From an uncultured Phycisphaerales bacterium (lineage in GTDB: Bacteria; Planctomycetota; Phycisphaerae; Phycisphaerales; UBA1924), in contig CALKJW010000017.1 in the NCBI GenBank assembly GCA_937995595.1, positions 1-37,607 of the forward strand: DNA of 37,607 nucleotides. The letters are read 5' to 3'. Below are positions 7,524 to 15,985 of the stretch, one piece after another; the stretch's first letter is position 1; each line of letters opens with the position of its first letter. A program made the translations under genes and the position numbers. The notes beneath the pieces were generated by a model. It saw nothing but the letters and a program-made list of their open reading frames with translations. It made no database searches and was not told where the DNA came from.

Positions 7524-8570
7524 TCAAGGCCTGACGGCCATGCCGCGCCGGTAGGGCACGAACTCGTTGGCGTACCACTGCCGCCAGGCCTTGGTGTTCC
7601 AGCCCAAGGGGCTGGTGTCGCGGCCGTCCCAGCCCTTGTTGGCCAGCGCGATCAGCGAGCGGTTCACCTCGACTCTGTACGTCACGACGAACGCGTCGAT
7701 GACGCGCAGCACCACGCCCTCGGTGGCCACGCTCAGCGTCGGGTCGAAGGCGACCGCGTTGTCGCCCACCACCGGGTTCAGGTCCGACACGAACGCGACC
7801 TGCTTCCCGACGAGGATGTACGCCAGCGCGGCGTCGCCGCCGTCCTGGGCGCGCTGGCCGCCCGCGGCGGTGCCGCTCACCTGCGCCGAGATGAGCGCGG
7901 GGATGGCCTCGAACAGTTGCAGCATGTTGGCCAGTTCGGCCGCCGCGGCGACCTGCGTGTTGCTCTCGCGCCGCAGGCCGATCGCCACGACCGACTTGAC
8001 GAGGTTCGAAACGTTCCAGTCCGCGGCCTCGGCCTTCTTCACCAGCCGCCGCGCCGCGGCGAGGCGGAAGGCCTTGTCCTTGCCGAAGATCGCCGCCCAC
8101 GCGATGGTGGCGTCGGCCTCGTCGAGGTTCATGTCGGCCCAGTGGTCGAGCAGCGCGTTCTGCACGTCGGCGCCCTCGGCGCCGAACACTTCCAGCAGCG
8201 CGGGAAAGACGGCCGGATCGGTGTACTCCTTGAGTTTGGCGATGCCGGCCTGCCGCAGTTCGGTCCCGCGGATGCCCTTGAAGTGCTTGGCGCGGATGAG
8301 TTTCAGTTCGCGCTCGGTGGCGAGCCGGCGGCGCTGCTGCTCGGCGTAGCGCCTGCTCGCCTCGGAGTCGGGGTCGGGCGCAAACTGCTTGAGCCACTCG
8401 TCATCGGTCGGCGCGGCGGGCGTCGCTTCCTCTGTCGGGGGCGCCTCGGCGGCGGGCGGCGGAGGGCTCGCGGCCGAGTCGGGCTCGGCACCCGCCCGCG
8501 CCGGCGCGGCGTACAGGGCGATCACCGCCACCACGGCGGAAAGGACAAGCGGTTGCTGGCTCCGGATCAT
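7524..8570 (-). CDS. Secreted HEAT-like protein of unknown function
   Basis: A 348-residue protein with a Sec signal peptide (residues 1-27, ending PARAGAEP), a Pro/Ala-rich linker (28-60) and a helical domain. The domain's repeated units, such as GIAKLKEYTDPAVFPALLEVF and ALLDHWADMNLDEADATIAW, resemble HEAT-type solenoid repeats that track a changing quantity per element. The C-terminal part (VGKQVAFVSDLNPVVGDNAV, VTEG-type beta pattern) reads as a different, beta-rich module. The start at 8570 gives the signal peptide and has GGAG 6-10 bases upstream; a longer reading to 8651 has no homology-like content. No enzymatic motif was seen. A scaffold or surface-interaction role is possible but unproven. 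Confidence 0.6.
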   Translation of the reverse strand: MIRSQQPLVLSAVVAVIALYAAPARAGAEPDSAASPPPPAAEAPPTEEATPAAPTDDEWLKQFAPDPDSEASRRYAEQQRRRLATERELKLIRAKHFKGIRGTELRQAGIAKLKEYTDPAVFPALLEVFGAEGADVQNALLDHWADMNLDEADATIAWAAIFGKDKAFRLAAARRLVKKAEAADWNVSNLVKSVVAIGLRRESNTQVAAAAELANMLQLFEAIPALISAQVSGTAAGGQRAQDGGDAALAYILVGKQVAFVSDLNPVVGDNAVAFDPTLSVATEGVVLRVIDAFVVTYRVEVNRSLIALANKGWDGRDTSPLGWNTKAWRQWYANEFVPYRRGMAVRP

Positions 8571-8625
8571 GTGGGCTCCGATCCAACCCGTGGCCGGGGG
8601 TTGTGCGTCGCGGCAGGCTCGATTG

Positions 8626-8647
8626 GGCGCACCGCTCTGCGTGCGCC
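8626..8647. repeat. Hairpin in the 8571-8859 intergenic gap
   Basis: GGCGCAC (8626-8632) pairs with GTGCGCC (8641-8647). It falls between the divergent HEAT-like gene and the acyl-CoA ligase, on the upstream side of the former. Apart from this and the ligase -10 box, nothing distinctive was seen in the 289-base gap. Confidence 0.4.
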
Positions 8648-8847
8648 GCATCGGCCGCTGCGGCAGGGTCGCAGCGCTCGCCGCGGGATGCTCGCCCCCT
8701 CCCGCCCCTCCGTGCCCTTGGGCGCATCCGTTACCCGGAGTCTATGACGCACACGGGTACCGGTCGGTTCCAGAAAGTTCCCTGACATTGCCCGATCGAA
8801 CCCCATCCCGACCCGCTCAGGGCGGTGCGGCGTCGGTTACTTCCCGC

Positions 8848-8853
8848 TAACCT
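8848..8853 (+). promoter_or_regulatory. Putative -10 box of the acyl-CoA ligase gene (TAACCT)
   Basis: TAACCT ends 6 bases before the ATG at 8860, the same spacing as at miaB and the ThiF gene. No Shine-Dalgarno sequence is visible. Confidence 0.4.
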
Positions 8854-8859
8854 GTGTCC

Positions 8860-10374
8860 ATGTCGGTGCACTGGCCCATCATCCGCCAACTGCTGTCGGC
8901 TCCGCGGCGGGAAGTGATCGTGGACGACCGCCGGGCCTACCGGGCGGCCGAGATCCTCGTTGGCGCGCTGCACATCGCCGAGGAGGTCTCGCGCCGGTCG
9001 AGCGCGCGGACGCTCGGCGTGCTGCTGCCGACCAGCGGCGTGTTCCCCATGGCGCTGCTGGCCGGGTGGATGCTCGGCCGCACGGTGGTGCCGCTGAACT
9101 ACCTGCTCAAGCCCGAGGAACTGCGCTTTGTCATCGACGACTGCGAGACCGACTGCGTGGTGACGGTCGGGCCGATGCTGGACTTTCTGCGCTCGTCGCA
9201 CAAGGAGGACGGGGCGGCGGTCCCCGGCGCGCTCTCGAAGGTCGCCGACAATCTGGTGTGCCTGGACGAACTGGACTTCGCCGGAGCGCCCGCGCTGCGC
9301 TGGCCCGCGCACGCGCACGACGATGACCTGGCGCTCCTGCTCTACACCAGCGGCACCAGCGGCCGGCCCAAGGGCGTGATGCTCACGCACGGCAACATCG
9401 GCGCCAACATCGCGCAGATCCGCGAGTGGGTCGAGTTCACCCGCGACGACGTGCTCGCGGGCGTGCTGCCGCAGTTCCACACCTTCGGCCTCACCGCGCT
9501 CACGCTCCTGCCGCTCACCGCCGGGTGCAAGGTCGTCTACACCGCGCGGTTCGTGCCGGCGAAGATCGTGCAACTCATCCGCGAGCACCGCGCCACCGCG
9601 CTCATCGCCATCCCATCGATGTACAACGCCCTCCTGCAGGTCAAGAGCGCGACACCGGAGGACTTCGCCAGCCTGCGCTACACCGTCTCGGGCGGCGAGC
9701 CGCTGCCCTCGGCGGTGTTCGACGGCTTCCGCGAGCGTTTCGGCGTCACGCTCAACGAGGGCTACGGCCTGACCGAGACCGCCCCGGTGACGAACTGGTG
9801 CCGGCCGCACGAGTGGCGGCGGCACTCCGTCGGCCGCGCCCTGCCGCGCATCGTCGAGCGCATCGTCGACCCCGAGACCGGGCGCGACCTGCCGCCGGGA
9901 CGCGACGGCGAGGTGCGCATCAAGGGCCCCAACGTCATGCGCGGGTACTTCAAGCGGCCCGAAGAGACCGCCGCGGCGTTCGACGAGCACGGGTTCCTGC
10001 GCACCGGCGACATCGGCCGCATGGACGAGGACGGGCACCTCTACATCACCGGGCGCCTGAAGGAGATGCTCATCGTCGGCGGGGAGAACGTCTTCCCGCG
10101 CGAGATCGAGGAAGTGCTCAACCGCCACCCCGCCGTCAAGGAATCGGGCGTGGTCGGCGTGATGGACGAGATCCGCGGCGAGTTGCCGGTGGCGTACGTC
10201 GAGGTGCGCGAGGGCGCAGCGTTTGACGAGAAGGACGTGCTGAGGTTCTGCCGCGAGCACCTGGCCGGGTACAAGGTGCCGCGCCACGTCCGCGTGCTCG
10301 ACGCGCTGCCGCGCAACCCGACGGGGAAGGTGATGCGCCGGGAGTTGAAGAACCTCGCCGCGCAGGGCGGCTGA
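8860..10374 (+). CDS. AMP-dependent acyl-CoA synthetase/ligase
   Basis: A 504-residue adenylate-forming enzyme that activates a carboxylic acid to the acyl-AMP and then the CoA thioester. The ATP-binding P-loop YTSGTSGRPKG starts at residue 162. EGYGLTETAP is the A5 motif, TGDIGRMDEDGHLYITGRLKE carries the A7/A8 hinge, and the catalytic lysine is Lys490 in NPTGKVMRRELK. All core motifs are intact. The overall pattern is closest to long- or medium-chain fatty acyl-CoA ligases, but the chain length cannot be deduced. There is no carrier domain. The start at ATG 8860 is preferred to GTG 8854 because of the -10 box at 8848-8853. It probably leads the run of genes to dapF. Confidence 0.85.
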   Translation: MSVHWPIIRQLLSAPRREVIVDDRRAYRAAEILVGALHIAEEVSRRSSARTLGVLLPTSGVFPMALLAGWMLGRTVVPLNYLLKPEELRFVIDDCETDCVVTVGPMLDFLRSSHKEDGAAVPGALSKVADNLVCLDELDFAGAPALRWPAHAHDDDLALLLYTSGTSGRPKGVMLTHGNIGANIAQIREWVEFTRDDVLAGVLPQFHTFGLTALTLLPLTAGCKVVYTARFVPAKIVQLIREHRATALIAIPSMYNALLQVKSATPEDFASLRYTVSGGEPLPSAVFDGFRERFGVTLNEGYGLTETAPVTNWCRPHEWRRHSVGRALPRIVERIVDPETGRDLPPGRDGEVRIKGPNVMRGYFKRPEETAAAFDEHGFLRTGDIGRMDEDGHLYITGRLKEMLIVGGENVFPREIEEVLNRHPAVKESGVVGVMDEIRGELPVAYVEVREGAAFDEKDVLRFCREHLAGYKVPRHVRVLDALPRNPTGKVMRRELKNLAAQGG

Positions 10375-10433
10375 CGCGCATGCGCTACTGTTCCGTGCTG
10401 CGACGCAGCCAAGGAAAGGACGGCCCGTTGGTG

Positions 10434-11966
10434 ATGGCGAAGGTGATGACGGTCGCGCTGGCGCTGGCGTTCGCGGCGGTGGGCCGCGCCCAGCCGCTGC
10501 TCGACGTGTCGGACGGCAAACTCGGCGAGGACCGGCGCCTGCGCGCGATCGATCAGGCGTGGCGCGAGGTGGAGGCCGGCACGGCCGACCGCGAGGCGAC
10601 CCGCGAGGCGCTCAAGAAACTGGTGTGGACCATCGGCCGCCCGAGCGACCGCATCCGCGTGCGTGCGCTCGAAGCGCTGCTGCGCGATTCGACCGAGGCG
10701 GGCCGCGCCGACACGCTGAACCTCATCCGACTCCGCCTGCCGACCGAGGCGGGCTGGCCGATGATCGACGCGATGAGCCGCGCAGCGCGCGAGCGTGCCG
10801 ACGACCCGGCGTGGCGGGCGCTCACCTCGCCGCTGGTGCGGAGTTACGCGCGGGCCGTCCCGACGCCACCCGACAACGACCGGCCCGAACGGGCCGCCCT
10901 GCTCGCGCTCCACAACGGCGCGACCGCGGACGACCTCGCGTCCATCGTCTTCGGCGTGTTCGTCGAGCCGGTCGCCAACGGCGCGGACGAGGGCGAGATG
11001 GCCGAGAAGGCCCGCGCCGCGGCGTGGGAACTGCTGGCCCGGCTCGACCCGCAGGGGGTGCAGCGCGCGGCCATCATCGCTTCGCGCCCGGACCTGCGCG
11101 GGCACCCGGCCGTCGCCGAGATCGCGCTGCTGCGGGAGCGCATCGGCATCGTGCCCGTCACCGGCAGCGAACTCGACCTGGCACGGCGCATGACCGCGAC
11201 CGACGACCCCACGCGCGGCGCGTGGTGGGCCGCGGCGGCGACGGCGGTCGGCGGGCTCACGCCCGAGCAGCGTGCCGGCCTTGCGCTGCGCCACGTCGAG
11301 CCGGTGCGTTGGGCGACCGAGCACCGCCCCGAGTGGGCCGCGAGCGGGCGCGACGAACTGCTGACGCACTTGGAGCGACGGCTCGCGGGGCGGCGGACGT
11401 GGCGCGCCGGTGGCGCCGACGGCGGCGTGCGCGCCAAGGGCGAGACGCTCCGCGACTGGCGCGACGAACTGGCGTGGGGCGACCTGTTGGCGATCCTGGT
11501 GATCGACGAAGCGCTGCACGATCCCGCCGTCGTGGCCGAGTTGTTCGCGCAGGCCGCCAAGGACCGGGCCGACACCAGCACCGAGTACGGCGGGCTGCTG
11601 TGGGCCGCGTCGGCGCGGTGCGTCGAGGCCGCTGGCGGCGGCGGCCGCGGCGCGGGGGCGGAGTCGCGCTTCCTCGCCTCGCTCTTCGAGCCGCGCCCGG
11701 CCCAGCGGAAGAACGACCGGACCTTCATCGCGCCCCCGGAGATGTTCGAGGCCGACACCCGGGCGCTGGCCCACTACCACTTCCACGTCCAGACCGCGGC
11801 CAACGCCGACTACGCGGGCCCCGGCGCGGGAGATCTCGAGTTCGCGCGGTCCCACCGGCGCAGCAACGTCGTGCTGACGAGTGTGCGGGCCGGCGTGCTG
11901 AACGCCGATTACTACCAGTGGAACGGCGCGGTGATCGACCTCGGGGAGATCCTCGCGCCGCGTTGA
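10434..11966 (+). CDS. Secreted helical protein with C-terminal HxH domain, unrecognised
   Basis: A 510-residue product. The start is placed at 10434 (GTG 10431 and TTG 10428 are alternatives) because it yields a signal peptide, MAKVMTVALALAFAAVGRAQ, and follows an AAGGAAAGGA ribosome site. An upstream ATG at 10380 would bury that signal. Residues about 30-390 are Ala/Arg-rich helical repeats (for example RVRALEALLRDSTEAGRADT), HEAT-like. The last ~75 residues form a distinct conserved-looking module with AHYHFHVQTA, YAGPGAGDLEFA, SNVVLTS and LNADYYQWNGAVIDLGE. The HxH pair followed by a GxGDL turn is reminiscent of JAB/MPN-type metal sites, but that is only a resemblance. It lies 60 bases after the ligase and 58 bases before the M48 peptidase. 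Confidence 0.6.
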   Translation: MAKVMTVALALAFAAVGRAQPLLDVSDGKLGEDRRLRAIDQAWREVEAGTADREATREALKKLVWTIGRPSDRIRVRALEALLRDSTEAGRADTLNLIRLRLPTEAGWPMIDAMSRAARERADDPAWRALTSPLVRSYARAVPTPPDNDRPERAALLALHNGATADDLASIVFGVFVEPVANGADEGEMAEKARAAAWELLARLDPQGVQRAAIIASRPDLRGHPAVAEIALLRERIGIVPVTGSELDLARRMTATDDPTRGAWWAAAATAVGGLTPEQRAGLALRHVEPVRWATEHRPEWAASGRDELLTHLERRLAGRRTWRAGGADGGVRAKGETLRDWRDELAWGDLLAILVIDEALHDPAVVAELFAQAAKDRADTSTEYGGLLWAASARCVEAAGGGGRGAGAESRFLASLFEPRPAQRKNDRTFIAPPEMFEADTRALAHYHFHVQTAANADYAGPGAGDLEFARSHRRSNVVLTSVRAGVLNADYYQWNGAVIDLGEILAPR

Positions 11967-12024
11967 GACTCGCCCGCGCCGCGGCGAGGCCGTCGCGCGG
12001 AGCAGGCACGGACCCGGAGCCCGC

Positions 12025-13539
12025 GTGCTGCACGTGCTGGTCATCCTGATGCTCGCCTCGATCGCGCTGCACGACTCGCTGCGCGCCGGCAGCCGCACGC
12101 TCGCGTCGTTCTACAACGGCGCGGCCGGGTGGTGGACGGTCCCGATGACGCTGCTGCCGCTGGGCGCGCTCGCGCTGCTCGCCCTGCTGGGCGGCCGGGC
12201 CGGCGCGGCGATGCTCGACGCCGGGCGAGTTGAGGGCGCGGCCCTCGCCGACCGCGCCTGCGCCGCGGCGCGCGTCGGCGCGGCGTGCGTCTTTGCCGCG
12301 GCGGCGCTCGCCCTGGGCTGGCTCGACGCGGTGCGGCTGGTGATGGGCGACGTGATCCTGATCGACGAACTGGTCGCCCTTCTGCCCGCGCTGGCGGTAT
12401 TCTGCGCCTCGTGGGCGGGTCACTACGCGATCGAGACGCGCATCCGGCAGGCGGTCATCATGCGCGGGCTCGACACCGGCGCGACGATGTACCCGGTGCC
12501 CTCGCGCGCCCGCTTCGTGTTCACGCAGTTCCGCCACCAGGTGCTGCTGAGCCTCGTGCCCATCATGCTCCTCATGGGCTGGGCCGAGTGCGTCGAGCGC
12601 GTCGCCGACTACCTGGCCGCCAACCGCGCCGTCGTCGGCGGGGCGCTGGCGTGGCTGGGCGCGCTGACGGCCGACCGCGACACGCGCCCCGGAGTGCTGC
12701 TGGGCGCGCAACTCGTCGGCGTCGCGATCGTCCTGAGTCTTGCGCCGCTCGCCCTGCGGTACATCTGGGACACGGTGCGGCTCGCGCCCGGCCCCGTGCG
12801 TGCGCGGCTCGAGGACATGTGCCGCGAGCACAACGTCGGCGTGCGCGAACTGCTGGTCTGGCGCACGCACGGATCGATGATCAACGGCGCGGTCATGGGG
12901 CTGTGGGGCCGGCTGCGCTACATCCTGCTGACCGACGCGCTGCTGGACTCGCTCCCGCGCGAGCAGGTCGAGGCCGTGATGGCCCACGAACTCGGGCACG
13001 TGCGGCACAGGCACGTGCCCTGGCTGATCGCCGTCATGCTCGCGACGCTGCTCTGGCTGTCGATCGGCGCGTCGGCCGTGCTCCGGCTGTACCTGGCCGC
13101 CGCGCCGACGCCCGGCGGGGGCGTGCTGTTCGACGCGGCTTGGGGCCTTGGCGCGCTGGGGCTCGAGGTCGGCTCGATGGTCGGCGTCCTCGTCGGCGCG
13201 GTCGCGGTCTTCATGTACGTCAGCCGGCGCTTCGAGTGGCAGGCCGACGCCTTCGCCGCGCTGCATCTCAGCGGCGGGCGCGAGGTCACGCCCGAGGGCG
13301 CGGCGGCGATGGCCGGCGCGCTGGAATCGGTCGGCCGCCTCAACGGCGTGCCGCTCCGCCGCGGCAGTTGGCGGCACGGCTCGCTCGAGCTGCGCATCGC
13401 CCGGCTCCGCGCCATCGTCGGCCGTCGCGCCGACGACCTGCCGATCGACGCCGCCGCGCGGCGCATCAGGCGGGCCGCCGCGGCGGGGCTTCTCGCGGCG
13501 GTCGCGCTGGTCGTGCTGGCCTCGTATCTCGGGTTCTAG
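12025..13539 (+). CDS. M48-family integral membrane metallopeptidase
   Basis: A 504-residue polytopic membrane protein with a zinc-peptidase site. HELGH is at residues 321-325 (VMAHELGHVRHRH) and the third ligand is probably Glu404 in SRRFEWQADAFAA, the ExxxD arrangement of HtpX/Ste24 proteases. Several hydrophobic segments surround it (start of the protein, about 28-55, 85-130, 170-195, 230-255, 335-355 and 375-400). Such enzymes remove damaged membrane proteins or process lipoprotein or prenylated peptides. The GTG start follows a CGGAG ribosome site. It is 9 bases before dapF and probably cotranscribed with it. It is longer than HtpX (about 290), closer to the Ste24 size class. Confidence 0.8.
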   Translation: MLHVLVILMLASIALHDSLRAGSRTLASFYNGAAGWWTVPMTLLPLGALALLALLGGRAGAAMLDAGRVEGAALADRACAAARVGAACVFAAAALALGWLDAVRLVMGDVILIDELVALLPALAVFCASWAGHYAIETRIRQAVIMRGLDTGATMYPVPSRARFVFTQFRHQVLLSLVPIMLLMGWAECVERVADYLAANRAVVGGALAWLGALTADRDTRPGVLLGAQLVGVAIVLSLAPLALRYIWDTVRLAPGPVRARLEDMCREHNVGVRELLVWRTHGSMINGAVMGLWGRLRYILLTDALLDSLPREQVEAVMAHELGHVRHRHVPWLIAVMLATLLWLSIGASAVLRLYLAAAPTPGGGVLFDAAWGLGALGLEVGSMVGVLVGAVAVFMYVSRRFEWQADAFAALHLSGGREVTPEGAAAMAGALESVGRLNGVPLRRGSWRHGSLELRIARLRAIVGRRADDLPIDAAARRIRRAAAAGLLAAVALVVLASYLGF

Positions 13540-13548
13540 GAGCGGCGC

Positions 13549-14469
13549 ATGCGGTTCGTGAAGATGCACGGGATCGGCAACGACTACGTCTACGTCGACG
13601 CGTGCTCGACCGACGCGGCGCGGGCCTTCGCGCTCCGCGCCGATCTGCCGCGGCTCGCCCGGCGCATCAGCGACCGGCACCGGGGCGTGGGGTCCGACGG
13701 GCTGATCCTGGTGTGCGCGCCCGGCGCGGGCGTCGCGGCGCACGTGCGCATGCGGATGTTCAACGCCGACGGGTCCGAGTCGGAGATGTGCGGCAACGGC
13801 GTGCGCTGCATCGCCAAGTTCGCGCACGACCGGTTGGGCGTGCGGGCCGCGCCGATGCTCGTCGAAACCGGCCGCGGCGTGCTGAGCATCGCCTACGAGA
13901 CGCTCGCCGGGAAACTGACCAGCGCGACCGTGGACATGGGCGAACCGATCCTCGACGCGGCGCGCATCCCGGTCGATGAGTCGCGGCTGCGCAGCGCGCC
14001 AGCCGCGGGCGGTGCACACGCCATCGAACGCGTGGTGGACGCGGGCGAGGCCGGCGACTGGATCGGCGGTTGCGTGTCGATGGGCAACCCGCACGTCGTG
14101 TTCTTCGACGCGGCGAACGGGGCCCTGTGCGGCGACGGACTGGCGGCGCTGAAGATCGCCGAGGTCGGCCCGCGCATCGAGAACCACCCCGCGTTCCCGC
14201 GCCGGGTGAACGCGCACTTTGTCCGCGTGCTCTCGCCGCGCGAGGCGGCCATGCGGACGTGGGAGCGCGGGGCGGGCGCGACGCAGGCGTGCGGCACGGG
14301 CGCGTGCGCCGTGCTGGTGGCGGGCGTGCGCACCGGCCGGCTCGACCGCCGCGCGACGCTGCACCTGCCGGGCGGGGACCTGCAGGTCGAGTGGGACGAT
14401 CGGACCAACCACGTCCTGATGACCGGCCCGGCCGAGGACGTGTTCGAAGGCGAGTGGAATGTGGAATGA
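13549..14469 (+). CDS. dapF: Diaminopimelate epimerase
   Basis: Converts LL-diaminopimelate to meso-diaminopimelate for lysine and peptidoglycan synthesis, by a two-cysteine, cofactor-free mechanism. Both catalytic cysteines are present: Cys81 in NADGSESEMCGNGVRC and Cys248 in GATQACGTGAC. The N-terminus FVKMHGIGNDYVYVD and the SMGNPHVVFF motif are typical. At 306 residues it is slightly longer than the usual 275-280. TAGGAG lies 7 bases before the ATG. Its presence implies meso-DAP peptidoglycan or at least DAP-route lysine synthesis, consistent with planctomycetes having peptidoglycan. Confidence 0.95.
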   Translation: MRFVKMHGIGNDYVYVDACSTDAARAFALRADLPRLARRISDRHRGVGSDGLILVCAPGAGVAAHVRMRMFNADGSESEMCGNGVRCIAKFAHDRLGVRAAPMLVETGRGVLSIAYETLAGKLTSATVDMGEPILDAARIPVDESRLRSAPAAGGAHAIERVVDAGEAGDWIGGCVSMGNPHVVFFDAANGALCGDGLAALKIAEVGPRIENHPAFPRRVNAHFVRVLSPREAAMRTWERGAGATQACGTGACAVLVAGVRTGRLDRRATLHLPGGDLQVEWDDRTNHVLMTGPAEDVFEGEWNVE

Positions 14470-14643
14470 ACCGCGGAGAGCACCGCGAAGTGAGATGAGG
14501 CGCGGGAGCACACGGCCGGCATGGAGCACGGCCGGGAGAGACGACGTGCTGGCATCCCGACGAGTGCTTTCTTCTATCCTCTGCGCACTCCGTGTCGTCT
14601 GTGGCAGGACCAACTCACGCGCCAGAGCCGAGTCCGGAACCCG

Positions 14644-15897
14644 ATGACCCTGAGCCAGACCGAATCACGAATCTGCAGGTCGATCGAGCAGCGCCGCGGC
14701 GCGATGCTCGACGACCTGCGCCTGCACGTCGGACTGCCGACGGGCGGCGGCAACGCGGCCGCGCTCGACGAGACGCGCCAGCGCCTGTGCGACCGCCTCC
14801 GCGCGATCGGCGCGGTGTGCGAACTGGTTCCCGGCGATCCGCGCCCGGAGTGGCTCTACCGCGAAGACGACGACGCGCCGGGCGGCGCCATCCCGCCGAC
14901 GGCGATCTGCCGGATCGGCGACTGGCGCGCCGGCACGACCGACGCCGCACACGGCCGCGGCGCGATCATGATCTCCGGCCACCTCGACACCGTGCACGAC
15001 CCGCGCGGCGCATTCCGAGAGCTGACGATCTCGCCGGAAGGAGCCCGCGCGACCGGCCCCGGCTGCGTGGACATGAAGGGCGGCCTGGTCATCGCGATGG
15101 CCGCGCTCGAAGCGCTGGCCGAGTGCGGCGCTCTGCCGCGCGTGAGCGTGGTGCTCAACTCCGACGAAGAGACCGGAAGCTTCCACAGCGCGCGGGCGAT
15201 CGTCGAAGAGGCCGCGCGCGTCGCCGCGGCGGGCGGCGGCGGCGGGGTGGGCCTGGCGCTCGAACCCGCGACCGCCGACGGCGGGCTCGTCATCGAGCGT
15301 GCCGGCAGCGCGCAGTTCATGATCGAGGCCTTCGGCCGCTCGGCCCACGTCGGGCGCGATTTCACGTCCGGCGTGTCGGCCGTGAACGCGCTGGCGGTCG
15401 TGATCAACCGCGTCGCCGCGATGCCGCGCCCGCGCGAGGGCGTGGTGCTCAACATCGGGCCGATCCGCGGCGGCAGGACGACCAACTCCGTGCCCGACCA
15501 CGCCGCGGCGTGGGGCAACGCGCGCTTCCCCAGCCACGGCGCGTGGCAGCAGATCGAGCGAGAGTTGAAGGAACTGGAACGTACGCCCGGCGTGCACGGC
15601 GCGACCGTCAGGGTTCGCACGGCGCTGGCGCGACCGGCCAAGCCGCTGACGCCGGAGACGCGGCGCCTCGCCGAACTCGCGCGCGACGTGTCGCAGGAAC
15701 TCGGCATGCCGCTGCCGTTCGGCAGGACCGGCGGCGTGTGCGACGGGAACCTGATGCAGGCCGCGGGCCTGCCGACGATCGACACCGTGGGCGTCAAGGG
15801 CGGCGGGCTGCACACGACGGATGAATGGATCGACCTGACGAGTTTGGTGGCGCGGTGCCAGATGCTGGCCGTGCTGATGCTCAGGGCCGGCGGCTGA
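14644..15897 (+). CDS. M20-family metallopeptidase, glutamate carboxypeptidase (CPG2)-like
   Basis: A 417-residue di-zinc hydrolase. Metal ligands and catalytic residues are visible: His113 and Asp115 (GHLDTVHDP), bridging Asp143 (GCVDMKGG), the catalytic Glu175/Glu176 pair (SDEETGS), a dimerisation-domain segment with GRSAHVGRDF, and the C-terminal histidine in KGGGLHTTDEW. The GVCDGN and GLPTIDTVGVKGGG segments resemble carboxypeptidase G2 enzymes that release glutamate from N-acyl glutamates, more than ArgE or DapE. It sits directly ahead of the aminotransferase-astA-astD genes, where AstE (an unrelated M14-type enzyme) would be expected. Hydrolysis of N-succinylglutamate is therefore a reasonable inference. 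The start at 14644 is preferred; the upstream 174-base gap is non-coding. Confidence 0.8.
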   Translation: MTLSQTESRICRSIEQRRGAMLDDLRLHVGLPTGGGNAAALDETRQRLCDRLRAIGAVCELVPGDPRPEWLYREDDDAPGGAIPPTAICRIGDWRAGTTDAAHGRGAIMISGHLDTVHDPRGAFRELTISPEGARATGPGCVDMKGGLVIAMAALEALAECGALPRVSVVLNSDEETGSFHSARAIVEEAARVAAAGGGGGVGLALEPATADGGLVIERAGSAQFMIEAFGRSAHVGRDFTSGVSAVNALAVVINRVAAMPRPREGVVLNIGPIRGGRTTNSVPDHAAAWGNARFPSHGAWQQIERELKELERTPGVHGATVRVRTALARPAKPLTPETRRLAELARDVSQELGMPLPFGRTGGVCDGNLMQAAGLPTIDTVGVKGGGLHTTDEWIDLTSLVARCQMLAVLMLRAGG

Positions 15898-15985
15898 GCG
15901 GCCGCGCGATCGCGATTCCTCACCGCGAAGAGCCGATAGCATTGGTTGCCGCCACGCCGACCAGCAAGCCGATCCGGAGCCCCGC

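Noticed and set aside
11725-14613. 962-residue minus-strand reading frame opposite the M48 gene and dapF
   Set aside because: Antisense shadow of genes with intact catalytic motifs; no signal of its own.
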